Assembly (NCBI GenBank): GCA_964596245.1
Contig: CAZQSK010000004.1
Location: forward strand, 1 to 64,000
Length of the DNA: 64,000 bases
Reading direction: 5' to 3'
Source: RHKK01 sp964596245
Lineage (GTDB): Bacteria; Patescibacteriota; Patescibacteriia; 2-12-FULL-60-25
Shown: one piece after another, positions 1 to 8,733 of the stretch
Position numbering within the stretch: position 1 is the stretch's first letter
How the letters are laid out: each line of letters opens with the position of its first letter
Made by a program: the position numbers and the translations under genes
The notes under the pieces: model-generated
Told to the model about the DNA's origin: nothing
What the model saw: only the letters and a program-made list of their open reading frames with translations
The model's database searches: none

Positions 1-281
1 TACGAGGACTGTTTTTCCGTGACTGGTTCGATGTATTTAGCATTCGTAAAGATGACGCTTGGCTCGATGGAGAAGTCGCACGATTGTCTGCAAACTACCA
101 AGAAGTTGCTACGATTCCGCTCCGTGACTTTGCCGATCGCTATAAATTGGATCTGATTGTATCGCCTAAGGAGTTCACGCTTCAGGAGCGTGCCATGTGG
201 GGTATTGATGGTCGCGGCGAGCAGGTTAACCGTTGGTATGTGTACCCGATTTCTCAAATGCCTTCGCAACCTCAGCGCTGA
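1..281 (+). CDS. C-terminal end of an unidentified protein (5' truncated)
   Basis: An open frame enters from the left edge (first full codon at 3) and stops with TGA at 279-281, giving about 92 residues. The visible part is soluble, with a pattern (ATIPLRDFADRYKLDLIVSP) that resembles the extracytoplasmic tails of bacterial membrane proteins in glycan clusters, but I cannot assign a family. A TTG at 84 could mimic a start, but the frame is open upstream of it, so I treat the gene as truncated by the window. Its last 56 bases overlap the 3' end of the convergent RmlD-like gene. Confidence 0.55.
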   Translation, partial: RGLFFRDWFDVFSIRKDDAWLDGEVARLSANYQEVATIPLRDFADRYKLDLIVSPKEFTLQERAMWGIDGRGEQVNRWYVYPISQMPSQPQR

Positions 282-1047
282 GTGTCGGCATTTCTTTTGC
301 GAGTAAACGTTCTGTTTCTGAAACATCAAGCCACATACGCTTTGGTTTCGGAATTCCATCATCAGGCATCGACTCACGCACGACGCGATCGATAGGCAAT
401 TCTAGATGCTTTACGAGTTCAATAGCGATATCGTATTTGGAAAGAATGTCTTTGGAACCAAGATGAAGCAGGGGAGCCGGAGTGCCTTTTGTAGCGAAGT
501 CCAAAAGTAAGTCCGCGGCTGTCCAAGTTGAAAGCGGATTCATTACCACGTCATCAAAGGCTTTGATTGTTTTTCCAGCCTTCAAGTCGTTTAAAAGGAA
601 TTCAAAAAATGTTTGGCGTCCACCAAGTGGATGTGTGCCAATAAGGTTAATACGAACAACGGTAGCGGACGCATCACCCTTTAAGAGTTGTTCGCTTTCT
701 AGCTTGGTTTGGCTGTAGTAGTTTTTCGGATCTGGCGTATCGGTAACGCGATACGGACCTTCGGTACAAGGAAAAACCGACACCGTAGAGATTTGGATGA
801 GTTTGGCATTTATCGTGTGCGAGAGTTTTTGCAAACGCCCTACAAGTTCTACGTTGCTGGCGTGTGCTTTGGCTTTATCAGCTTCACACGCTTTTGGATC
901 CGTCATGGCCGCGGCATTGATGATGGTTGTTATGCCTTCCGGAGTGGCACCTTCCTCATACGGAATAATTTCAATTCCGCGCTCCTTGGCAACGATAGCG
1001 ATCGTGCTGCCTAGAAACCCCTTGTGACCGACAAGCAAGATTGACAT
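226..1047 (-). CDS. RmlD-like NAD(P)-dependent sugar reductase (SDR)
   Basis: An extended short-chain dehydrogenase of about 273 residues, similar to dTDP-4-dehydrorhamnose reductase (RmlD). The N-terminal Rossmann motif GHKGFLG follows the start directly, and the YxxxK pair is visible as YYSQTK. The family reduces 4-keto-6-deoxy nucleotide sugars. The frame extends 31 codons upstream, but ATG at 1047 puts the glycine-rich loop at the usual place and lies 1 nt after the upstream gene's stop, so I chose it. It is the last gene of a minus-strand operon (4439 to 226). The exact substrate cannot be told, and rmlABC are absent here, so a different deoxysugar is possible. Confidence 0.8.
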   Translation of the reverse strand: MSILLVGHKGFLGSTIAIVAKERGIEIIPYEEGATPEGITTIINAAAMTDPKACEADKAKAHASNVELVGRLQKLSHTINAKLIQISTVSVFPCTEGPYRVTDTPDPKNYYSQTKLESEQLLKGDASATVVRINLIGTHPLGGRQTFFEFLLNDLKAGKTIKAFDDVVMNPLSTWTAADLLLDFATKGTPAPLLHLGSKDILSKYDIAIELVKHLELPIDRVVRESMPDDGIPKPKRMWLDVSETERLLAKEMPTLSAEVAKAFEKSGTHTNG

Positions 1048-1048
1048 A

Positions 1049-2212
1049 TTATTTCTGCAAAAGCTCTTGCATGATACCCCACATGTTCTTTGCAAGGCCT
1101 TCGGCTGCCCATTTTTCTTCAAATGTTTTACGTGCATCAATCTTGGCTTTTGCGATGCGTTCTGGGGCTGTGGTCATCTTGTCGATGGCTTTTCCAAGGT
1201 CTTCGCCATCATCAAAGGTAAAAGTCGTACCCGCGCCGTTCTGAAGCCAGGCCATAGTCCCGCCGCCAGGAACAACGGTCGCAGCACCCAAAGACATTGC
1301 TTCGAGTAGGAGAACGGATGTGAGGTGTTTGCGCCAACGGGGGACCACCATCAGATCACATTCGCGCATGAGGCCCATCGCCGTCGCGCGCGGCAACCAT
1401 CCGAGAAAACGTACACGATCACGTACACCAAGTTCGTCAGCCATCTTTTCCAAATTGGCACGCTCCGGACCGTCGCCGGAAATCAAGAATGTGCCATTTG
1501 TACTGGAAGCCTTCACACCTTTCAGAAAGACATCAAATCCTTTTTCCGGAATAAAACGGCCTGTGGTGAAGATGGCTGGTCGCGCGACTGAGGCAACCAA
1601 AACTTGCGCTTCAGCCCTGCCCTCGTCAGCTAATTGCTTTGCATGTTCTTCAGATACCAAGTCAGGCAGGAAATCAGAGCGCTTGGGAAAAAACCAAAGC
1701 GATTCAAACTTTTCTTTTACACCGGGAGCGGTGAACACGGCATAATCAACGCGATTGCTCAGCGTGTAATGCATCAGCTTCTCAATCAACAGGCGAAAAT
1801 GCAGAAAGAGCTTACGCACGATGCTCGTTTTTGGGTCTGCCAATCCCAAATCAATCCACGGACTCAGCTCGACATTGCAGAACACAAGCACCGGACGCTT
1901 GCCGCCCATCAAACGATACAAGCCGGCACCGGGCGCAAACTGTCCTTCAACATAAAAAAGCGAATATTCGTTTTCATGTGCTTTCAAAAAACGATAGACA
2001 TCGCGCTGTGTGTGGAAAAATGTTTTTGTTTCTACCTGCGTTTCCACGACCGGATACGCGCCGTGCATCTCTTTGTTGCCTAATCCGTGGAATGTCACGG
2101 CAACGGCATCAACACCAAGTTTGCGTAACAATCGAACTTTCAAATCGAAATCATGCACGGAGCCGCCAGCATCCTTAAAGTTCAACTTGGAAGTGCACAG
2201 CGCAATTTTCAT
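1049..2212 (-). CDS. Glycosyltransferase family 4 (GT-B fold)
   Basis: A 387-residue GT-B glycosyltransferase. The C-terminal half has the GT4 signature: a segment starting GRFIPEKGFD, the loop SGDGPE, and LLLEAMSLGAATVVPGG, where an acidic residue ahead of a small-residue stretch contacts the nucleotide-sugar donor. The family adds a sugar from a nucleotide donor to a lipid-linked glycan at the cytoplasmic face. It is packed between the methyltransferase and the RmlD-like gene with 1-nt spacers and no Shine-Dalgarno sequence, so it is probably translated by coupling. Donor and acceptor are unknown. Confidence 0.85.
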   Translation of the reverse strand: MKIALCTSKLNFKDAGGSVHDFDLKVRLLRKLGVDAVAVTFHGLGNKEMHGAYPVVETQVETKTFFHTQRDVYRFLKAHENEYSLFYVEGQFAPGAGLYRLMGGKRPVLVFCNVELSPWIDLGLADPKTSIVRKLFLHFRLLIEKLMHYTLSNRVDYAVFTAPGVKEKFESLWFFPKRSDFLPDLVSEEHAKQLADEGRAEAQVLVASVARPAIFTTGRFIPEKGFDVFLKGVKASSTNGTFLISGDGPERANLEKMADELGVRDRVRFLGWLPRATAMGLMRECDLMVVPRWRKHLTSVLLLEAMSLGAATVVPGGGTMAWLQNGAGTTFTFDDGEDLGKAIDKMTTAPERIAKAKIDARKTFEEKWAAEGLAKNMWGIMQELLQK

Positions 2213-2213
2213 A

Positions 2214-3425
2214 CTAGTTCTGACCGTCCATGTGCGGGACGATGAACTCGAGATTTAGGTGCTTCAACTTTTCTTTCAAGAAGTTACCAATATTCCAAGG
2301 CAGGATAAGCGCATGCGTTGCGTTCTTCGGAATATCTGCATCCGGAACAATGCGAAGATGAGATCCGGGGGTGTATTTTCCGATCTTGAGGGCAGACGCA
2401 TCAGTGACGCATTCGAGAAGTCCGCCATTGATTCCACAGTAGTTGAGAAGTGTATTACCTTTGGTGGCTGCACCGATGCCGACAATCACGCCGCCTTTGG
2501 CTTTGATGTCGTACAGTTCTTTCATCAAATCAGAACGGAACTTTCGGACATTCGTCATGAACGTTACGTATGTTTCCGGTTCGTACAGCTTTGCCGCTTC
2601 TTCTAAGGCGATGAAGTCGTTGGCCGCCGTTGTTTCGTTTGGTGTTTGTTTAATGTACACGCGAAATGATCCGCCCATGTAGTCCGACGCTTCAATACGA
2701 TGCACGTACAAACCAAGCGGTTTCAAAAAACGCACCAAGGGCTTCATGCCGAAGAAAGAGATATGCTCGAGATAAATCGTGTCAAAAGCCAAACGCTTCA
2801 CGAGTTCAAGTAATGAAGGCGCCTCGAACACGAATGCTCCGTCAGGCGTGAGCGCTTCTTTCACATCGCGCATGAAGCTCGGCAAGTCGGTGATGTGGTT
2901 AAAGACATTGGTACCAGTGATCGCCTTGGCACCGCCCAACGCTTTGATTTTGGCTGTAGCCGCTGCATCAAAAAAGCCGTTATGAGTATCAATTCCATTG
3001 CTTTGCGAGATCTTGGCGATATTGCCTGCCGGTTCCACATTCAAAACCTTGCAACCGCTTTGTTCTTTGAAGGCTTTCAAAAGTGTGCCGTCATTTCCGC
3101 CAACATCAACCACAAGATCATTTGTGTTGATGGATTGATCCGCGACAATCTCTGCCGCCATTTCGGCAAAGTGTTTAACAGAAACGGGGGAGTTGCCTGC
3201 GGTATAGCTATAATCCACTTTTTGATAGCGCTCCGTTTCCGGGACAACATATTGCAAAAAGGCGTGACCACAGTCGACGCACTGCATGACACGCAAAGGA
3301 TAGTGCGCTTCGGGCTCGTTGAGTGCGGATTCGGGCAAGAACGTATCAGCGAGTGGGTGATAGTCCAGGTCGATGATCAGACGAAGCTTCGACGATGCAC
3401 ACAAACGACAAGAGTCGATGATCAT
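2214..3425 (-). CDS. Zinc-domain sugar C-methyltransferase (SAM-dependent)
   Basis: A 403-residue protein with the three-part layout of deoxysugar C-methyltransferases. It has an N-terminal zinc-binding domain (CRLC at residues 6-9, a second Cys pair in MQCVDCGH), a central Rossmann methyltransferase (DVGGNDGTLL) and a C-terminal domain (VGIGAATKGNTLLNY). Known members (TylC3, NovU type) methylate C3 or C5 of 4-keto-deoxy dNDP-sugars. Together with the adjacent epimerase and RmlD-like reductase this suggests that a branched deoxysugar is made here. The substrate is inference. Confidence 0.85.
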   Translation of the reverse strand: MIIDSCRLCASSKLRLIIDLDYHPLADTFLPESALNEPEAHYPLRVMQCVDCGHAFLQYVVPETERYQKVDYSYTAGNSPVSVKHFAEMAAEIVADQSINTNDLVVDVGGNDGTLLKAFKEQSGCKVLNVEPAGNIAKISQSNGIDTHNGFFDAAATAKIKALGGAKAITGTNVFNHITDLPSFMRDVKEALTPDGAFVFEAPSLLELVKRLAFDTIYLEHISFFGMKPLVRFLKPLGLYVHRIEASDYMGGSFRVYIKQTPNETTAANDFIALEEAAKLYEPETYVTFMTNVRKFRSDLMKELYDIKAKGGVIVGIGAATKGNTLLNYCGINGGLLECVTDASALKIGKYTPGSHLRIVPDADIPKNATHALILPWNIGNFLKEKLKHLNLEFIVPHMDGQN

Positions 3426-3428
3426 ACC

Positions 3429-4439
3429 TTACTTTTTTTCCGGTTTCGGATTGGCTACGTACCAGTCGTAGGTCAACTTCAATCCCTTCGACAAGCCCAT
3501 ACGCGGTTCCCAGCCGATCATCGTGCGGATTTTTGTGATGTCAGCCAAGCGACGCTTCACCGATCCTTCCGGCGACGAGTTGATAGTCATGCCGCTCGGC
3601 TTCCACCCTGTGACTTCGAACATGCGTTCGGCAAGTTGGCGCATTGTGATTTCTTCGCGATCGCCGATATGGAAGGTGTGCACTTCTTTTCCGGACGTGA
3701 CTTCGTGATCCATGATCATCTGCATCGCCTCAACCGCGTCCTCGATGTAGCAGAACGTGCGAGTGTCATCCGCGCCGTTGATCGTGAATGGGTCGAGTTT
3801 CTTCATGATGCGTTCGCAAAATTCCGGAATGACATGGTCGTATCCGGCGCGCGGACCGTAAAAATTGTGCGGACGCACGATCACGGCCGGGAAGTCGTGC
3901 TGCTTCGCACCCCAAATCATGAATTGTTCGCCGATCAATTTCGTTCCCGCATATGTCCAGCGCGGATTGTAGACGTCTTCGATCACGAGCGGCACTTTTT
4001 CCGGCGTCGGGATCGGAAGTTGACCAAAGGCATTCAAGCCACCGGCGTATGCTTCGTTCGATGATGTGAACATCACCTTCGGTTTCTTTTCCTGCTTCCC
4101 AGCCCACTCGATGCCGTGAATCAACGTCATGGTGTTGATGTACAGCGTCTTGTACGGCATCTCGTAAAAATTCTTGGTGCCGTTGATGGCCGCCAAGTGG
4201 TAGAGATGATCAAAGCCTTGATTACTGAATTGTTCCCAGGTTTTCTCATCCGTCAGGTCACCCTGAACAAAGGTCACGCGATCCTTATTAGCCTCAAGAA
4301 AATCAACCAGATCCTTGTCCATGCGACCTCGTGTCAGGCTGTCGGTTAGCACGAGCTGGTTGTCTGCATTTTTAAGCAGATGCTTGGCTAAGTGTAGGCC
4401 AATAAATCCCGCGCCGCCTGTGATCAGGATCTTTTTCAT
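3429..4439 (-). CDS. NAD-dependent epimerase/dehydratase (extended SDR)
   Basis: A 336-residue nucleotide-sugar epimerase/dehydratase. TGGAGFIG at residues 7-14 binds NAD, and the catalytic tyrosine-lysine pair is in WTYAGTK. It probably acts on a dTDP-, UDP- or GDP-hexose. The open frame continues far upstream through the NUDIX gene in another frame. ATG 4439 is the only start that gives an intact Rossmann fold, and it sits 8 nt below a good -10 box. It heads the four-gene operon 4439-226. GalE-like epimerase or GDP-mannose dehydratase activity are both possible. Confidence 0.85.
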   Translation of the reverse strand: MKKILITGGAGFIGLHLAKHLLKNADNQLVLTDSLTRGRMDKDLVDFLEANKDRVTFVQGDLTDEKTWEQFSNQGFDHLYHLAAINGTKNFYEMPYKTLYINTMTLIHGIEWAGKQEKKPKVMFTSSNEAYAGGLNAFGQLPIPTPEKVPLVIEDVYNPRWTYAGTKLIGEQFMIWGAKQHDFPAVIVRPHNFYGPRAGYDHVIPEFCERIMKKLDPFTINGADDTRTFCYIEDAVEAMQMIMDHEVTSGKEVHTFHIGDREEITMRQLAERMFEVTGWKPSGMTINSSPEGSVKRRLADITKIRTMIGWEPRMGLSKGLKLTYDWYVANPKPEKK

Positions 4440-4447
4440 ACGGCCCA

Positions 4448-4476
4448 ACACTACCCGTAAGCCTTTAAAAAAGCAA
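4448..4476 (-). promoter_or_regulatory. Promoter, leaderless type, for the 4439-226 operon
   Basis: On the minus strand TTGCTT (4471-4476), a 17-nt spacer and TAGTGT (4448-4453) end 8 nt before the ATG at 4439. Transcription should start at or beside the start codon. The -35 box abuts the T-tract of the upstream NUDIX terminator. Confidence 0.6.
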
Positions 4477-4477
4477 G

Positions 4478-4501
4478 AAAAAACCGCTTTGCTTAGCGGT
4501 T
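4478..4501 (-). terminator. Intrinsic terminator of the IMPase-NUDIX unit
   Basis: Stem AACCGC/GCGGTT followed by a T-run on the minus strand. The TAA stop codon of the NUDIX gene (4493-4495) lies in the hairpin loop. Confidence 0.85.
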
Positions 4502-5074
4502 GAAGTAGCCGAGCTCGCGAGCCATGAAGAAGGCGTCGCGGCTCTCGCAGGAGCAGATGTCCCGCTTGATGATGAGATCGCGGACCTCGTCGACCGTGGC
4601 CTCGTACACCTCGATCGCGTCCTCGCCGCGGTCGAGCTTCTGGTTGCCGGTGTACCGGCAGCCGAGCGCGACGTAGGTGCGGTAGCCCGAGGGCGACTTG
4701 CGGGGCGCGAGGTGGATCATGCCGCTCGAGGTCTCGACGGTGCGGACGGTGGTGTAGCCCGTCTCCTCGAGCAACTCGCGCATGGCGCCCTGCGTGCCGG
4801 CCTCGTCCTTCTTCATCACGCCGCAGGGGAACTCGAGGAAGTAGTCGTTCGAGGCCTGCTTGAACTGGCGGATGAGAACGACGTTGCCGTCCGCGGTGAT
4901 GGGCACCACGGTGAAGCCTTCGTTCTTCGTGAACTGCGTGTACTGGTCTTCCTTGCCGGTGACCGGATTCACGAAGGTCTGCTCGATGAGGGAGAGGCCG
5001 TGCTGCTTCGCGAGGACGCGGGTTTCCCCGCGCGTCGCCCACTTCTGCAGGTTGGCCTTGATCACGATACGCAT
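4493..5074 (-). CDS. NUDIX hydrolase (ADP-sugar pyrophosphatase-like)
   Basis: A 193-residue NUDIX protein with a perfect Nudix box at residues 85-107 (G at 85, E at 91, REL and EE in the core, final GY). Family members hydrolyse nucleoside-diphosphate-X compounds, and the size and ExE layout fit ADP-ribose or ADP-sugar pyrophosphatases. AGGAGG lies 4 nt before ATG 5074 and overlaps the stop of the upstream IMPase gene, so translation is probably coupled. G/C-rich codons, a strong Shine-Dalgarno sequence and an abutting terminator set it apart from the surrounding backbone genes. The substrate is unknown. Confidence 0.9.
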   Translation of the reverse strand: MRIVIKANLQKWATRGETRVLAKQHGLSLIEQTFVNPVTGKEDQYTQFTKNEGFTVVPITADGNVVLIRQFKQASNDYFLEFPCGVMKKDEAGTQGAMRELLEETGYTTVRTVETSSGMIHLAPRKSPSGYRTYVALGCRYTGNQKLDRGEDAIEVYEATVDEVRDLIIKRDICSCESRDAFFMARELGYFNR

Positions 5075-5082
5075 GGAACCTC

Positions 5083-5898
5083 CTAACCGTTGATGACCCT
5101 AAGCAAGTCGTCGTGCAAGATGCCGTTCGAAGCCAGGATGTCCGGGCTGAACACGTGCCAGGTGGAGCCATCGAGACGCGTGACGCGTCCTCCGGCCAAC
5201 TGGACGAACAACGCCGAGGCGGCGATGTCCCAAGGCGCAAGGCGGCTGTGCCAGTAGGCATCGAGCTCGCCGTGGGCGACGCGCATCGAGTCGGCCGTGG
5301 CCGAGCCCATGCTGCGAATCGCGCTCACGTCAGCCTTGGCGAGACGACCTACGATCTCGACAGCCTTCTCTCGTTGGCCGGCGCGTTTCGGGAAGTCGTT
5401 GCCGATGATGGCGTGCGTGAGCGCATGCGTCGCCGAGACGTGGGATCCGACGCTTGTGTGTTCGCGTCGTTGCCAGCGTAGGCAGGTGTTGATCGCCAGC
5501 GGCTCGTCCTCGAGCGGACGAATCACGCAGCCGATGACCGGCTGGCTGTTCGTCACGAAGGCGATGGAGCAGGCGATGTTGGGGATGCGTCGGACGAAGT
5601 TCTTCGTGCCGTCGAGCGGATCGATGATCCACAACGCTTCCGCGTCCGCATCTTTCCGAATCGAGCCCTCGTGGGATTCTTCGGCGAGGATTTTGTCGTC
5701 CGGGAATGCACCGTGAATGCATTCGACGATGAGCTTCTCGCAGGCCAAGTCCGTGCTGGTGAGCAGGTCGTTCTTGTCCTTGATCTTCACGCCTTGGCGG
5801 CGCGGCTGCCGGAACGCTTCCAGGAGCAGATCCCTGACTTTTTGGGCCAGCGGCAGCACGATCTTGCAGCGCGCATCGATGTCCGATTTGGTGAGCAA
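5083..5898 (-). CDS. Inositol-monophosphatase-family sugar phosphatase
   Basis: A 271-residue member of the Li-sensitive phosphatase family. Metal ligands are visible as E73-E74 (AEES), D93/D96 in IDPLDGTKNF, and WDIAA near residue 223. The family includes inositol monophosphatase, HisN and CysQ. In a glycan island a sugar-1-phosphate or PAP role is plausible. I chose the TTG start at 5898 because AAAGGA lies 8 nt upstream. It forms a two-gene G/C-rich unit with the NUDIX gene and lies directly downstream of the dehydrogenase terminator. I see no clear promoter in the short gap. Confidence 0.87.
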   Translation of the reverse strand: MLTKSDIDARCKIVLPLAQKVRDLLLEAFRQPRRQGVKIKDKNDLLTSTDLACEKLIVECIHGAFPDDKILAEESHEGSIRKDADAEALWIIDPLDGTKNFVRRIPNIACSIAFVTNSQPVIGCVIRPLEDEPLAINTCLRWQRREHTSVGSHVSATHALTHAIIGNDFPKRAGQREKAVEIVGRLAKADVSAIRSMGSATADSMRVAHGELDAYWHSRLAPWDIAASALFVQLAGGRVTRLDGSTWHVFSPDILASNGILHDDLLRVING

Positions 5899-5920
5899 GG
5901 AACCGGTCCTTTCTGCGGAT

Positions 5921-5947
5921 GAAAAAAGGCTTCCGCACGGGAAGCCT
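5921..5947 (-). terminator. Intrinsic terminator after the UDP-sugar dehydrogenase
   Basis: An inverted repeat AAGGCTTCC/GGAAGCCTT with a short loop, followed on the minus strand by six T. It lies 22 nt beyond the stop of the gene ending at 5970. Confidence 0.85.
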
Positions 5948-5969
5948 TATCTCAATTCATTGATTTTGT

Positions 5970-7169
5970 CTAGCCCTTTGGCCAGAAGCCGCGGATGTCT
6001 ATAAAGCGTTTATTTGGGAACTCGGCCGGATTAATCGCCTTATAGGTCGAGTGGGCGGCGGCAAGAATGATCACGTCAGATTCGCGTAGAAGCTGCTCCA
6101 AATCAACAAAGCTATCATCTTTGATGAACGGGTCATGGCAGAGCACATTCTTCGCTTCGAGTTGTGCCAGCTTTCGGAGTTTGTACGAGAGGCTGTCGCG
6201 TGGATCGTCATTATCGGCCTTAAAGGCCATGCCCAAGATGCCGATCGTTTTGTCGCGTAATGGCATCTCGCGTTTCACCTTATCGATGAGGAATTTAGGT
6301 AACCCTTCATTCGCGAGCATGGCGGCATGTCCGAGGAAGAAGGCATTGTCGTGGAAGGCAGCGAGCTGCAACGTGTCCTTCAAGAGACACGGTCCGGCGG
6401 CAAAACCGGGTGATGGCAAGTCGCGGTTACGCTCGTAGCCGTCGGTCATGGCATGAAAAATCTTCTGATAATCCAAACCATTCTGCTCCGCCATCATGTA
6501 GAACTGGTTGCCGACGGAGAATTTAATATAACGCCATGCATTCGAATACAATTTCGAAAGCTCGGCTTCGGTTGGTTGTACGCGAATAAGTGGACGCTGA
6601 CTTAAACGCCCGAACAACAATTCTACCGAGCGATACGCTTCATCCGTTAGGGTGCCAACGATTTGCGGCAAGGTGCGCATTTCTTCCAGGGCCTTTCCTT
6701 CGGCGATGCGTTCCGGACAAAATGCGACGTGGATATTCAAACCATGCGTTCGGAAATACTCATGTACGCGCATGGTTGTCCCCGGATAGACGGTACTGCG
6801 CAAGATGAATGTCTGGCCGTCGCGGAAGTGTTTGCGATAGCCATCCAGCATGCGAGTCACGACATGGAATCCTGGGTTCAGGAATTCATCGACCGGGGTA
6901 CCGATCACGCAAACAATGTGGCTGCTCTGGCTGATGGCGGTCGGATCGGTGGTGGCAAACAACGTGCCGCGGCGCAGGGCGTCCTGAAGGGCGGCCGTGC
7001 CGTCCTTTTCCATAAAAGGAAATTCGCCTTGCAAAATACGCAAAAGGGAAGTTTGGTCCGTGTCGAGGAGAATGGTACGCAGACCCAATTGGGCAAACGC
7101 AATTCCAAGCGGCAAGCCGATGTGGCCGGCTCCGCCAATGACGCAAACGTCGTAACTTCCATGTGTCAT
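5970..7169 (-). CDS. UDP-sugar 6-dehydrogenase (UDP-ManNAc/glucose dehydrogenase family)
   Basis: A 399-residue three-domain nucleotide-sugar dehydrogenase. The N-terminal NAD fold is GGAGHIGLPLG (12-22). The catalytic cysteine is C261 in GPCLLKDT, and the C-terminal domain has the GMAFK segment. These enzymes oxidise the C6 hydroxyl to a carboxylate in two NAD-dependent steps. The sequence is closer in feel to WecC (UDP-ManNAc) than to UDP-glucose dehydrogenase, but this is a judgement. A UDP-uronate product could feed the two UDP-glucuronate-decarboxylase-like genes at 45-47 kb if the substrate is UDP-glucose. Confidence 0.88.
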   Translation of the reverse strand: MTHGSYDVCVIGGAGHIGLPLGIAFAQLGLRTILLDTDQTSLLRILQGEFPFMEKDGTAALQDALRRGTLFATTDPTAISQSSHIVCVIGTPVDEFLNPGFHVVTRMLDGYRKHFRDGQTFILRSTVYPGTTMRVHEYFRTHGLNIHVAFCPERIAEGKALEEMRTLPQIVGTLTDEAYRSVELLFGRLSQRPLIRVQPTEAELSKLYSNAWRYIKFSVGNQFYMMAEQNGLDYQKIFHAMTDGYERNRDLPSPGFAAGPCLLKDTLQLAAFHDNAFFLGHAAMLANEGLPKFLIDKVKREMPLRDKTIGILGMAFKADNDDPRDSLSYKLRKLAQLEAKNVLCHDPFIKDDSFVDLEQLLRESDVIILAAAHSTYKAINPAEFPNKRFIDIRGFWPKG

Positions 7170-7177
7170 GTAGGAGC

Positions 7178-7206
7178 ACCTTTGCGGATTTTTTCGACCC
7201 CGTCAA
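7178..7206 (-). promoter_or_regulatory. Candidate promoter of the UDP-sugar dehydrogenase
   Basis: TTGACG (7201-7206), a 17-nt spacer and AAAGGT (7178-7183) on the minus strand end 8 nt before ATG 7169. AAAGGT could instead be read as a weak Shine-Dalgarno sequence, so the assignment is tentative. Confidence 0.4.
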
Positions 7207-7245
7207 CTGGCCGGGGTTGGCAAATCCGGTTACCATAGCGACGTC

Positions 7246-8733
7246 ATGGAAACCGAGAATAAACCCGGGCTTTTCTACCGCTCTCTCCAGGGCGGAAAGT
7301 GGTACTTGATGAGCGTCGTCATCAACAAGGGTTTTGCCTTTGTTTCGTTCTTTATTTTGGCCCGCATCCTCACGCCGGCTGATTATGGCGTGTTTGCCGT
7401 GTTGCTCATGGCTATCGCGCTTGCGACACAGGCGTTTACCATTCCGTTTGGCGATGCCTTGGTGCAGCACAAGGAAGATATTGAAGAGTATCTGAATACG
7501 GTTTGGACATTTGATTTGTTGCGTAGTGCCTTGATCACAGTCGGCTTCTTGGTGGCGGCCCCTTGGATCGGGGATTTCTTCCACCTGGATGCGAGTGGTG
7601 TTTTGTTGCTTCAGGTGGGAAGTATTCTGCTCTTTTTGCCCGCGCTTGGAAGCCCGCGACAGGTACTGCTTGTGCGCGAGATGGATTTTAAAAAATTATT
7701 TTGGCGTGATGCGATTTCTCAGGCCGCCTCTTTCACCGTTGCGATCGTCGTCGCGATCTATTTCAGTCGTTCGGCCTGGGCGCTGCTTGCTTCGCAGCTG
7801 GCAGCTAGCCTTGTTGCGAATGCGGCCACGTATTTTTTTCTTCCTGGTTGGCCGCGCTTTTCATTTGCCTTCGCGCGTTTGAAAATTCTCGGTTCGTTTA
7901 CTTTCTGGAGCTATTTGCAGGATGTATTCGAATTCATTTTGCAACAGCTTGATAAGTTGGTGGTCGGTAACTTGCTTACGTCGCATGAGCTTGGTTGGTA
8001 CTCCAAGGCAAAAGACTTGCCCGCTTTTGTGACGAATACAATTTCTTCCGTGGTTATCAAGGTTGGATTTCCTGCTCTTTCACGCGTTCAGGATAAGCCC
8101 GAGCTTGTCCGCGAAGGATTCTTCAAAACATTAGATGTAATGATGTTGACCGGTTTGCCATTCAGTTTGTTGCTTTTGTTCGAGGGCGGTGCGGTCATCT
8201 CTTTCTTTCTCGGTCAGCCTTGGCTTGGTGTTGTTCCCGGACTTAAGCTGTTTGCGTTCGGTAGTCTCGCGCTTGCGTTCTCACGCGCAGCGACGACCGT
8301 GTTGGCGGCCAAAGGACGTCCAGACCTCAATTTCCGCAACCAAGTCGTCCATCTTATTCTATTAATTCCGGCCATCGCCATTGGTTGGCAGTTGTATGGA
8401 ATGAACGGTATTGCGGGCGGCACGGTGCTCGTGTGGACCATCGTGCTTGGCTACGTTGCATTTCAAACACGTCGCGAGTTGCAGCTGCCCGTACGCCGCT
8501 TCCTCCCGACTTTTATTGTGGTGACATTCGCCAGCCTCGTAACGTTGGCGGTTGATATGTTGTTCCGTCGTGTGCGTGGCGAAGGCGTGTCCGATGTGTT
8601 TATCGTGTTCTTGCAGCTGCCGATACTCGGATTGTGTTATTACGGTGTGTTGTTGATCGCTGGACTATATAAAAAGCAGGGCCCGTATATGACCCTGCGT
8701 TCTATCTACTCTACGTTGAGGACCGGGCGTTGA
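7246..8733 (+). CDS. Wzx-type oligosaccharide flippase (MOP superfamily)
   Basis: A 495-residue polytopic membrane protein with about 12-14 hydrophobic segments and the polysaccharide-transporter opening LARILTPADYGVFAV. The family flips undecaprenyl-diphosphate-linked repeat units across the cytoplasmic membrane. It is the only flippase I see in the island, so it is the natural partner of the initiating transferase at 42.3-43.7 kb. No Shine-Dalgarno sequence precedes ATG 7246; TACCAT lies 9 nt upstream. Its last 23 bases overlap the convergent capsule-type gene. Confidence 0.88.
   Translation: METENKPGLFYRSLQGGKWYLMSVVINKGFAFVSFFILARILTPADYGVFAVLLMAIALATQAFTIPFGDALVQHKEDIEEYLNTVWTFDLLRSALITVGFLVAAPWIGDFFHLDASGVLLLQVGSILLFLPALGSPRQVLLVREMDFKKLFWRDAISQAASFTVAIVVAIYFSRSAWALLASQLAASLVANAATYFFLPGWPRFSFAFARLKILGSFTFWSYLQDVFEFILQQLDKLVVGNLLTSHELGWYSKAKDLPAFVTNTISSVVIKVGFPALSRVQDKPELVREGFFKTLDVMMLTGLPFSLLLLFEGGAVISFFLGQPWLGVVPGLKLFAFGSLALAFSRAATTVLAAKGRPDLNFRNQVVHLILLIPAIAIGWQLYGMNGIAGGTVLVWTIVLGYVAFQTRRELQLPVRRFLPTFIVVTFASLVTLAVDMLFRRVRGEGVSDVFIVFLQLPILGLCYYGVLLIAGLYKKQGPYMTLRSIYSTLRTGR

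Noticed and set aside
3429..5261. Epimerase read as a 610-residue fusion protein
   Set aside because: The first 274 residues are out-of-frame NUDIX/IMPase sequence across a terminator and promoter; the real start is 4439.
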